This document shows positions 22,810 through 31,924 of a stretch of 64,000 bases of DNA, piece after piece. Position numbers and translations under genes: made by a program. Source of the stretch: Ornithodoros turicata (Eukaryota; Arthropoda; Arachnida; Ixodida; Argasidae); NCBI RefSeq assembly GCF_037126465.1, contig NW_026999349.1, positions 62,001 to 126,000 of the forward strand, in the 5' to 3' direction. Every line of letters starts with the position of its first letter. The first letter of the stretch is position 1. A model generated the notes under the pieces. It did not search any database. It saw nothing but the letters and a program-made list of their open reading frames with translations, and was not told the DNA's origin.

Positions 22810-22984
22810 TCAGCCCAAGTAGCCGGAAACTCACACAGTGGTCTGGACACGTCTTAGATGCTCCCCAATTAGTGTAATGACTCCCTGAATGATCCTAATT
22901 AGTGTGGGGGGTCCCAAATTGCTCTAATTGCTAATTAATGGCGTCCAGATGAACGTGTGAGTTTCCGGATACTTGAGCTGATCC
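22810..22984. repeat. Nested terminal hairpin, right end of element 1
   Basis: Mirror copy of the hairpin at 13339-13514; the two agree over most of their length with scattered substitutions. Confidence 0.82.
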
Positions 22985-24362
22985 AATACTACTTACGTGG
23001 CCTTCTGACGCCGTCCGCTGAAACGTTGCCTGCCTGCGTACTACTGACGATGGCCCAACAAGGCCGAAAGAGCTGCCCGGTACTGGCATGGCGACGTTTG
23101 AGCACTTACAAACAGTGCAGAAGAGTGTGTTTCTTCCCATGCTTTTAACATTGAGTGTCGCATCCGTGCCAGTCGATTGCGGAACTACACAGCCGGTTTA
23201 CACACCGTTCATCACGGACACTAGCGCAGACAATCCAATGCGAATTAGTGGAGCAGTTTCTGTGCAATTCAGTGCAATGCACAGCGAGAGCAGGCGCTGG
23301 ATGTTGACAGTATGACGGAATTCCCTCTCTGGAAGTCGAAGAAAGCGTCACTCAGACAAGTCCAATCAGGGAGCCAACGTGCTGACTGGCGGGCGTCTAC
23401 AAGTGCCGGAGATCTGTGATCGGCTTGTGGAATGTCGCAATGACTTTCTGGGTTTGCGCAGGATGTGCTCGGAAATCCAGGGAGGAAACATCGTGTTGCA
23501 CGCAACATGGTCGCGTCAGAAGACAATCACTCGCCCATTGGCGCGCCTGGTCTGTGACATATATCACTGGGGCTTCCTTGGGCACAGAGGCAGTGCCAAC
23601 TTTTAAACTCGTTTATTTAATATTAAACCTGTTCTCGCAAAATAAATTTGGCCAAGTGCACTGCAAAGTGATGTCAAACGTTATTGTATCGGTGTAATAG
23701 ACACGCTTCCGGATGCGATAGTCTCTCTTAAGGTTCAGCAAAGAAGTATACAGGTAGTATATATTGACAGCGTAGTTGAACAGCTTGTTGCTTGTAAACC
23801 CAGCAAGTCATATAAATGAAAGAGAACGCTTGACATTTTTAATTTTCTAGCGAAGTTTAGGTAAAACATAATCAACAAGACGAGTAGAAAACCCAGGAAA
23901 CCGGTAAGGAAGTACGAAGGGAAGTGCCTCAGGACAACAGCCGCCGATATTTCGAACAGAGTCTGTTCTTCTTCGGGAGTTAGCCTATGGGAGTTAGCTG
24001 AGGCAGGCTACATTTGGGAACAAACACGAACGCGTAAGCCTCCAAACGCCCAAAACTAAATCAAATGAAACAAAATAGAAAAAAATTTAGTGTTGATTTA
24101 GTTGTAAATAGGAGAGAAATGCGTTAGACTCAAGGGAACATGGGCACGCATATTGTTAATCGCGCATTTTTCTGGTCAAAAGGACAAACAAAACAAAAAT
24201 TTGATGCGAACGAATAAGCATGAAGCGAAATATTTTCCCTACCTCCTTTTTTAGAAATGTTGGTTTCGCTTGTATGTTTCTATTTCCGTGCGTGCCGTAT
24301 TGTGCGTAAACTATTTCCAAGGAGGTCTCTGTAATATTTAGCTACAATCTCTTCTTACGCTT
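22982..24362. repeat. Tandem duplication, first copy (~1.38 kb)
   Basis: Starts with tccaatactact, the last 12 bp of palindromic element 1. It contains one damaged satellite monomer fragment in reverse orientation (about 22994-23115; ribozyme-like strand now plus, with GCC instead of GUC), then a dispersed-repeat segment (23140-23735) and AT-rich non-coding sequence. It ends ttcttacgctt. No gene recognised: the open frames at 23088-23697 have no family motif. Confidence 0.85.
23140..23735 (+). repeat. Dispersed repeat family R, copy 1
   Basis: Homologous to 24745-25345 and, reverse-complemented, to 42891-43735. Shared landmarks are agtcgattgcggaac, tctctggaagtcg, tttctgggtt and cttccggatgcgatag. 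The 5' part can be read as protein (VYTPFITD, then SLEV) and is similar in frame to copy 3 (VYSPFITD, then SLEI), but frames are broken later. It is probably a transposon relic; I do not recognise the family. Confidence 0.65.
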
Positions 24363-25972
24363 TCCAATACTACTTACGTGGCCTTCTGACGCCGTCCGCT
24401 GAAACGTTGCCTGCCTGCGTACTACTGACGATGGCCCAACAAGGCCGAAAGAGCTGCCCAGTACTGGCATGGCGACGTTTGACTTACAAACATATGCTAT
24501 ACGTGCAGCCAAAGAGCTTTTGCCCCCTTATACACTGGACTGGCTTTGCACTGGGCTTTCAGTGGTGGGTTAGCACACCCTGACGGGAGGAATCACGTGC
24601 TACGTCACCTTCTGACGCCATCCGCTCAAACGTTGCCTGCCTGCGTAGTGCCGGTGATGGCCCAATAAGGCCGAAACAGCTGTCCAGTACTGGCATGGCG
24701 ACGTTTGAGCACTTACAAACAGTGCAGAAGAGTGTGTTTCTTCCCATGCTTTTAAAATTGAGTGTCGCATCTGTGCCGGTCGATTGCGGAACTACACAGC
24801 CGGTTTACACACCGTTCATCACGGACACTAGTGCAGACAATCCAATGCGAATTAGTGGAGTAGTTTCTGTGCTATTCAGTGCAATGCACAGCGAGAGCAG
24901 GCGCTGGATGTTGACAGTATGACGGAATTCCCTCTCTGGAAGTCGAAGAAAGCGTCACTCAGACAAGTCCAATCAGGGAGCCAACGTGCTGACCAGCGGG
25001 CGTCTACAAGTGCCGGAGATCTGTGATCGGCTTGTGGAATGTCGCAATGACTTTCTGGGTTTGCGCAGGATGTGTTCGGAAATACAGGGAGGAAACATTG
25101 TGTTGCACGCAACATGGTCGCGTCAGAAGACAATCACTCGCCCATTGGCGCGCCCGGTCTGTGACATATATCACTGGGGCTTCCTTGGGCACAGAGGCAG
25201 TGCCAACTTTTAAACTCGTTTATTTAATGTTAAATCTGTTCTCGCAAAATAAATTCGGCCAAGTGCACTGCAAAGTGGTGTCAAATGTTATTGTATCGGT
25301 GTAATAGACACGCTTCCGGATGCGATAGTCTCTTTTAAGGTACAGCAAAGAAGTATACAGGTAGTATATATTGACAGCGTAGTTGAACAGCTTGTTGCTT
25401 GTAAACCCAGCAAGTCATATAAATGAAAGAGAACGCTTGACATTTTTAATTTTCTAGCGAAGTTTAGGTAAAGCATAATCAACAAGACGTGTAGAAAACC
25501 CAGGAAACCGGTAAGGAAGTACGAAGGGAAGTGCCTCAGGACAACAGCCGCCGATATTTCGAACAGAGTCTGTTCTTCTTCGGGAGTTAGCCTATGGGAG
25601 TTAGCTGAGGCAGGCTACATTTGGGAACAAACACGAACGCGTAAGCCTCCAAACGCCCAAAACTAAATCAAATCAAACAAAATAGAAAAAAAACTCAGGG
25701 TTGATTTAGTTGTAGATGGGAGAGAAATGCGTTAGACTCAAGGGAACATGGGCACGCATATTGTTAATCGCGCATTTTTCTGGTCAAAAGGACAAACAAA
25801 ACAAAAATTTGATGCGAACGAATAAGCATGAATCGAAATATTTTCCCTACCTCCTTTTTTAGAAATGTTGGTTTCGCTTGTATGTTTCTATTTCCGTGCG
25901 TGCCGTATTGTGCGTAAACTATTTCCAAGGAGGTCTCTGTAATATTTAGCTACAATCTCTTCTTACGCTTTT
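24363..25972. repeat. Tandem duplication, second copy (~1.61 kb)
   Basis: Near-identical to 22982-24362 but about 230 bp longer, because it holds one additional satellite monomer (about 24480-24715). It also starts tccaatactact and ends ttcttacgctt. The extra monomer keeps GAAACAGCTGTCC but has a changed core (CGGTGATGG), so it is unlikely to be active. Confidence 0.85.
24745..25345 (+). repeat. Dispersed repeat family R, copy 2
   Basis: Duplicate of the copy at 23140-23735 with few substitutions, part of the tandem duplication. Confidence 0.65.
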
Positions 25973-26329
25973 CTTTCAATATGTCGTAAAATTGACTTGC
26001 AGGGACTGGGTTTCACAATTCTTTAGAGAAGTAATGCAGCACGAATGCAAACCAGTGGAACCGAGTCACGTGCGCACTGAAAACATAAACCGTTCAACAC
26101 TGAGCAAACTAATCGATAGGTCGATACGACACAGACAGCGTTGCTTGTTCGTTCGCACTTGTATTCGAGCTGTGTATACCACTCTGTCGTGCCCCAGTTT
26201 GTGACTTCTCCTTTCTACGCAAACAAACTTCAAAAGAAAACGCTAGGACATTTCAATTTACATAACTAATCTAGCTAATGGTGTCATTTCCGTTTTACTA
26301 TTTGCGAATAAGTCGACGGGATCTGATGA
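25973..26329. other. No gene recognised
   Basis: Unique-looking sequence after the tandem duplication; one short open frame (25992-26204) without motifs. Confidence 0.4.
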
Positions 26330-26560
26330 AGGCGGAGCCTCCGAGTTAGCGTTAGCGTTACGCGAATTGCGTTAGCGTTAAACGCCTTTTCCGGTTCAAC
26401 TTGGCTTCCATGTATCCGCTTCCGGTCTAAATCCGGCTTCCGATTGTCCACTTCCCGTCTATACTCGACTTCCGGTCTAACCCGACTTCCGGTTGTCCAC
26501 CTCCGGTCTATGCTTGACTTCCGGTTCGACACTTTCAAGTACCGCATGTAAGTCCATTTC
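26330..26560. repeat. GTTAGC hexamers and CTTCCGGTC minisatellite
   Basis: At 26343-26390, gttagcg hexamer-like units are reiterated. From 26388 to 26530 a degenerate repeat follows, with cttccgg recurring roughly every 30 bp together with gtccac or gtctat. Non-coding minisatellite. Confidence 0.75.
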
Positions 26561-27251
26561 ATTAACCTTTATTAGCCTCAATTGCTTCCAATTACCCTTT
26601 AATTATGCTTTTATTGCAGAACATAATCACAGGTTACCTGTGGTACTCTTGAATGTCATGTAATTCCCGAATTACGTTTACAGGCTTTAATTTGTCTCAA
26701 TCTCAATTTAATTGCCGGTAATTACCTTCAATATTTCTATGAACTACCTAGATCTTACATTCATTATGTTTAAACTGAACTTCCTTGTTTTAATTACCTT
26801 TAATTGCTCTTACCTCTTACTCTTAAATACATCTACTACTTCTATTTCAAATCATTTACCTTCATTTACAATTACCCTCTTATAACCCTTTTATATGTCC
26901 ACTTACACACCTTGGAACAAAAGTGCACGGAACACCCGGGTTCACGTATCTCCTTTCGGGCGACACGCTAGCAGCAAACAGCAGGCGGCACAGAAACTCA
27001 GAGATGAATAGAATAGGTGGTCACCCATTCTTTATTCAATCTCCCTTTGATATCTAACAGGAGGCCGATAGGATGAAGAAATACGCTAGTGCAGTGTTCC
27101 TTAAACTTTTGTCTCAAGCTGTACCCCTGTCTTGGTGAGGCTTCGCCATCTCATACACGAACACACACAGGCACATACATACAGCTTTTTCCCCAGTTTG
27201 ACACCCCTAATTCTAACGCGTTAAAAGTTGCTGACGCCAGGAGAAAGTACT
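26561..27251. other. No gene recognised; possible hAT-MITE end
   Basis: AT-rich sequence. The stretch cagtgttccttaaac at about 27092 resembles the CAGTG-type terminus of hAT MITEs, but no matching opposite end was found. Confidence 0.3.
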
Positions 27252-27322
27252 GCTGTCGTGGTGTAACGGTAGCATATCTCACTTGAAATCAGAAGACCAA
27301 CGTTCGAATCCTGGCGTTATCA
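27252..27322 (+). tRNA. tRNA-like sequence with UGA anticodon, probably pseudogene or SINE head
   Basis: A 71-nt class I cloverleaf-like sequence. D-arm box GTGTAACGGTAGCAT; anticodon loop CTTGAAA (27282-27288) within stem tctca/tcaga, giving anticodon UGA; T-loop TTCGAAT; 3' acceptor strand CGTTATC then A. The D and T boxes resemble the Pol III A and B boxes. The 5' acceptor strand (gctgtcg) pairs poorly, one anticodon-stem pair is lost, and the T stem has two mismatches. The variable loop is only 4 nt, which does not fit tRNA-Ser, the usual owner of UGA. It is most likely a decayed tRNA-derived repeat. Confidence 0.5.
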
Positions 27323-27890
27323 CCTTTTTCCTGAGTGTTTTTATTTCATCGAGGTCAAGCAGCTTGGGGTAACTTCTGGTTGCTAATAATCACCAATTTG
27401 CCAAGCAACAGTGATCTATGCCACAGAGTGACTTACTGGTCCTGATGGCTACGTAGCCGACACATAGCCAATTTCTTTCGGTTTAGACCCAATGTTATCG
27501 GCGTGCGATGCAGTTTTCCACTGTACTTGACGAGCAATGCACATTTCGCGACCACATCGACACAATATTGCCCATAATTTTAAGTTTTTATTTTCTTAAA
27601 AAAAGCCTATGAGTGCAATTGTGACATAAGGAAATTCATTGCTCAGGCTATCGAATAGATATTTCTTCTGAAATTGCACCTGCACTGCTTTACGCTATAT
27701 ACCTTTTAAGCTTCACCACGTAGCAGGGCACTAGTAAACATTAGAGTCACTAAATAAGCTAGGCATCAGAGTATCGACACTGAAGCAAAAGGGGGAGTTG
27801 GAGCCGCCATGTTGCTTCCTGTCTACCTCTAGCGACATCCATGCAGCGCTCTTCGAAATGTTGTCTTCCTGCACTGCCAAAGTAGAGGTG
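27323..27890. other. No gene recognised
   Basis: Follows the tRNA-like sequence, whose T-rich downstream run (cacctttttcc) could serve as a Pol III stop. No other feature seen. Confidence 0.35.
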
Positions 27891-28105
27891 CACTCTTAAA
27901 AATGGACTTCACCGCATAGCACCGTCGTACCCAACTATCATCTCGAATGATATCGTTATTTGCCATGATTTGTTGAAAACGGGAGGCGGCCGCCTTTTTT
28001 GTGACACTTATGCTGTTCACAATTGTCACAAAAAAGGCATACCCCTACCGTTTTCAACAAATCAGAGCAGATAACGATATCATTGGAGGTGAGGGCTGGC
28101 TACCC
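27891..28105. mobile_element. Palindromic MITE (CTCTTAAAAA family), right end truncated
   Basis: Starts cactcttaaaaatggac and folds back: aatgatatcgttat and tttgttgaaaacggg in the left half recur inverted in the right half, around a centre with tgtcacaaaaaagg. The right terminus is missing after about 28105. Related to copies at 43311, 43738, 45331 and 45830. Confidence 0.8.
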
Positions 28106-28119
28106 AGGTAGCACAAAAA

Positions 28120-28332
28120 GTTGCAGCAACGTTGCCTAAATGTCAGCTTGGAACATTGCTGAGATGTTGCTAATGTCCGCGACTTCAACATTATCTGCAA
28201 CGTTTATTTGCAACATTACCGCAACATCCATTGTAAACATCACATCAACGTATGTCTCTGTCATGTCCTCTCAACGTCAATTTTGCAACGTTACAGTAAT
28301 GTACGTGTGCAACGTTACAACAATGTATGAAT
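28120..28332. repeat. Degenerate GCAACGTT/GCAACATT repeats
   Basis: The words caacgtt, caacatt and aatgt recur many times over ~210 bp with irregular spacing. Simple degenerate tandem repeat. Confidence 0.6.
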
Positions 28333-28343
28333 TTATAGCATTT

Positions 28344-28675
28344 CCTCAATATGGTATTTGTCCAAGATCGTCAATTGGGAATGGGAAATTTTGATTACTT
28401 TCAATGAGAATTGTGAATGCGATATCCACTTCAACCGAATGAGATTTCTGGGCTGTTTTGAACTGGACTATTTCCAGCAGCCAAGAAGCTTACACAGTGA
28501 TATACTGTACATTATATCACTATTCAAGCTGCCTTACTGTTGAAAATAATCCATTTCAAAATAACCCAGATCTCTCATACGGTTAAAGTAGATATCGCAT
28601 TAACAATTCTTATTGAAAGTAATCAAAACTTGCCATTCCCAATCAACGATCTTGGACAAATACCTATATTGAAAG
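28344..28675. mobile_element. Fold-back MITE, about 330 bp
   Basis: The left arm (28344-28460, containing ggtatttgtccaagatcg) matches the reverse complement of 28555-28675 with ~10-15% differences. The centre is ~95 bp. Non-coding; superfamily not clear. Confidence 0.82.
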
Positions 28676-29187
28676 AAACAAGAATTTAGTGGGTTTCGAT
28701 AATAAATGACTGAAATGTCAATGGGAACGAAATTAAGCAGAAAGCATGTTTTAGCTGCAAAAAGAAATTACACTTGATGCCGTTTCTGTGTGAACATTTA
28801 TTCTTGCACATATAACAATACAGTAGACGTGAAAATACTACAAGTGATAGATATAAATGTGAAAGCTATTTCAGATGATCTTATATGTTTCAAATTGAAT
28901 GTGGGAATATTCACCAAGCAGTTGAAAATCGCTAGCAAGACATAGAACAACAACAGTAGAAACCTGGTTCACCACTTACATGTTCTGAAAGCATACTGTC
29001 CATCACCAACACACACAACGTCGATCAACGATGAGTAGATTTGTAGGGATATGTGTCCCCAACGTTTGAACAGTCCTGACGAAAAAACAGCAGAACTTGA
29101 AGACTTGAAGCAGTAAGTTCTGTCATGCTCTTGTGTTTCGTAGGTGATTCGCGGTAGCCCGTCCAGCTTCCGTTTGTTGCGTGAAAA
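28676..29187. other. No gene recognised
   Basis: AT-rich sequence between the fold-back MITE and the TTAA-flanked element. Nothing identifiable. Confidence 0.35.
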
Positions 29188-29600
29188 TTAAAGGTCAGAT
29201 ATGCCGATTTTGAAGTGCCGCAGAACTGAGCGATACTCACGCTGTGTGTTCATTACCGAACACTGAATATGTGTGCGAAATATCTTGCTCCAACTGTTCG
29301 TAGTTTTTTAGAAAACAGTTTTTTTAGTTCCCACGCCCGGCCGTCAGACCGTCGGCAAACCCTGCGCACGGGCGCACCGACGTCACTGCTCTCGGTTTAT
29401 CTGTCTTTGGCTTGGCATGGACTCTTGGCTTGGCCGCTTGGCTTCTTTCGTTTCGTCCTCTGTGCATCGTACATAAGCGAACAGCTGTTATGTTGTTGCT
29501 AAGCCGGAAACAAAGCATGTGAATATTTTTTTTTTGGCACGGCGTCGTTTGGAAAGTGCACTTCCTTGTTCTGACCTTGCCTTTTATGGGCTGGAGCGAT

Positions 29601-29908
29601 ATGATACGTAATATGCCACGGCGAAGTTGTCGAAGATACGACGGTGCTACGCTGTTAGAACAATTCATCGGAGCATTCAAGTGTTACCTATTATAAGCTG
29701 CCAAAAGTGCGAAGCGTTTGGCTGACAGTGGTGCCTGCTAATTTCCACTGCAAGGATTTCGTCCACGAACGTTATCATAGGTTACGCGCGTCTCCAGAGG
29801 CACTTTGGAATCTCGGCACGAAATCGTCTGATGAAAATCTCAGGTGCCCGACGCACAACGTTTTGGACGTGTCACGGAGGATCAAGGCAAAAAACGAGAG
29901 CAAAAAAG
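29601..29908 (+). pseudogene. THAP-like exon remnant of the Kolobok-like element
   Basis: From about 29683 one frame gives YYKLPKVRSVWLTVVPANF followed by HCKDFV, resembling the second half of a THAP zinc finger (the KLPK, W and NF positions). Upstream, an MPRRSC start in another frame suggests the first half, so the exon is frameshifted. The frame reaches a good donor, aaaaaag|gtaagt, after 29908. THAP fingers are DNA-binding domains often found at the N-terminus of Kolobok and P-type transposases. Assignment is by pattern only. Confidence 0.35.
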
Positions 29909-31842
29909 GTAAGTCGAGGTTCAGATATAAAAAATAGCAAGCTTAATGAATCGATTGTGCAGCTGTCCGACTGCGCTTACTCTGATATAACCACGATTAG
30001 CAACACAATAGTATTGATAATCTAACTTCTGAATTACCACAGGTGCATGCTGAAGGCGGAAATGAAGCATGGTCTGGCTTGTATCTGGTGCATGAAGAAA
30101 TGGCTGACACGTTAGTTGCAGTCTACCTCCACCAATAGGTATGACAATGTGATGTTATAATTTGAATATTCACCTATGTTCAACTTTTCATGTGCGCTCG
30201 CATGCAGACATCTTGACACCACTTTTAAATCTGCCCTCAAAGTTACAACCTGTGCTTTCAGGTGGAAAACAAAGGTCGCCATCCCGATTAGCTGCTGTCT
30301 CCCAGTTCAAGCACTTTTGCTGTCTGGACACTGGTTCCTGTGGACGGGGTGTTACAAGCTTCACTGTCTGATATAGAAGGTACGTTACATTAGTTCAGTT
30401 AATTTGTCTTTTGCACATTTTTGTTACTGTTAGCTGGATTACTGTTGGACATACAATCCTTTGGCACACCGAAGCTGATGTCGCCTCTGATAACGTTTTA
30501 GAATTTTCAGTGTCATCAACGTCCATTGAGGAAGGTGCCTTTACTATCTGTGAATCTTTAATTGAAGAATAGCCCAGAATTCATGTTAACATTGTCTACT
30601 CTTATTAATTCACTGTCTGTGTTCTGAGAGCTAAGAAAAATGGAAACTATTTATTTGTCACAACTTCACACTGGATGTGGTACTGGCTTGACATGTAAGC
30701 TAAAATACCTGGATTCTACAATAATTGTGTTCAACTTGGTGCATTACCGTGGGCAATGCGACATTCACTACATTTTTAGTGGGTCCGGTGCACAAATACT
30801 CTGTGCATACTGCATACATACATACTGTTCGATAGGCAAAAATACCTGAGCAGTGCTGTGTAGTCTTTTTACGCTAAGTCCATACACTTACTGCAAAGTC
30901 ACAGTATGTAGAACAGCAATGTGCAGGTATGCTGCGATAGAGATTCACAACAGAAAGAAGACTGTTGAGAGCATCTAAATTTTAATGAGACGAGACGTTC
31001 GTGCACAAGGCTGCTCTTGTTAATGTCTAACATGAAGTTACAAAATCCCGGAATATATAAAACATGTTGTAATGTAGAGAGCGAGGGTTGGTACAGACAT
31101 AAAAATAATTATACAATCATATATAATAAAATAAAAAGGGGGTACAACTCCCCCCTCAACTCGACTCGACAACTCAATAACTCTACTTATTCTCTACCTT
31201 ACAACATGTCATATATTCTGGAATTTTGTAACTTGATGTTAGACCTGAAGAAGCACAGCCTTCTGTGCGAAAGTCTTCTTTCTGTTGTGCACAATCATTA
31301 TACAGTAAATACGAATATCCATTTCTTGTCATTAAATGCTTTTTCTTTTTTTTTTTCTGCAGTGATGAGCATCCATAAGGACACATGCGAGAAAGGGAGT
31401 CTCTTCGGGATGACAAACACTCATCACCTCATGAGGATACAATGGTTGACGAATGGTTCTCAAGCACATCGAAACTTCAACAAATAATTCATGAAAAAGC
31501 CAGTCAGTGCTAGCACCAGGAATTGAACGTGGACCGTCCTGCTACCAGTCAGAGATGTTACATTTCAGGCGCTCATAGACTTTTGGTGAATTACTTGTTG
31601 ACTTTGTCCCAAGGTGGAGCTCGCCACAGCTCATTTGCTTATCTGTTAATGTTGTGGCGTGTGTTGCGTTTTTCTCTTTATGTGTTCCACACTCAGAACG
31701 GTTAATTTGGATCAGGTCAGGTACGTTTCATTTAGACATGAAAAACATAAAGTGGTGTTTCTCAACACAACTTAGCAGTGGCCTTCATGCATTACTGCTA
31801 CGGCCATTAAGCGTGAATGGAAAGCTGCACATTATGCATGAT

Positions 31843-31924
31843 GTAAAAACCCCAAGACTAGGGAACACGAAGGGACAGACACAGACTCGTCCCTTTGTGT
31901 TCCCTAGTCTCGGGGTTTTACATG
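31843..31924. repeat. Short perfect-arm hairpin (GGGAACAC...GTGTTCCC)
   Basis: aaaaccccaagactaggg with gaacacgaagggac on the left pairs with gtccctttgtgttc and cctagtctcggggtttt on the right, about 33 bp per arm with a very short loop. A diverged relative lies at about 40605-40695. Confidence 0.8.

Larger units (their letters stand above)
13329..22993. mobile_element. Giant palindromic element 1 (9.7 kb, long inverted arms)
   Basis: The left end reads AGTAGTTTTGGATCAG and the right end, reverse-complemented, AGTAGTATTGGATCAG. The inverted arms run 13329-17137 and 17788-22993 around a 650-bp spacer. Arms are clearly homologous but diverged, and the right arm carries about 1.3 kb that the left lacks. 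No transposase or other recognisable protein is encoded; open frames in the arms have no family motif. It shares terminal tag, terminal hairpin, arm modules and TGACGTCA palindromes with the larger element at 50135-63625. The flanks are also inverted copies of each other out to about 13205 and 23105, so no target duplication can be read here. Confidence 0.85.
17788..22993 (-). repeat. Right inverted arm of palindromic element 1
   Basis: Mirror of the left arm, with an extra segment at about 19850-21190 that the left arm lacks. Within it at least three diverged tandem modules occur, each with a stretch like attcttaataattttg followed by an A-rich gagaaaa region (near 20610, 21430 and 22320). 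So the arms themselves are built from repeated modules of about 0.8-0.9 kb. Confidence 0.82.

Noticed and set aside
23940..23990. A second hammerhead-like string on the minus strand (GAAGA, GAACAG stem, CTGTTC, GAAA), copied near 25555.
   Set aside because: The core has CCGAAGA instead of CUGANGA, stem III cannot form around the following bases, and no stem I partner is found.
27089..27130. hAT element starting CAGTGTTCC.
   Set aside because: No matching inverted end or 8-bp duplication was found.
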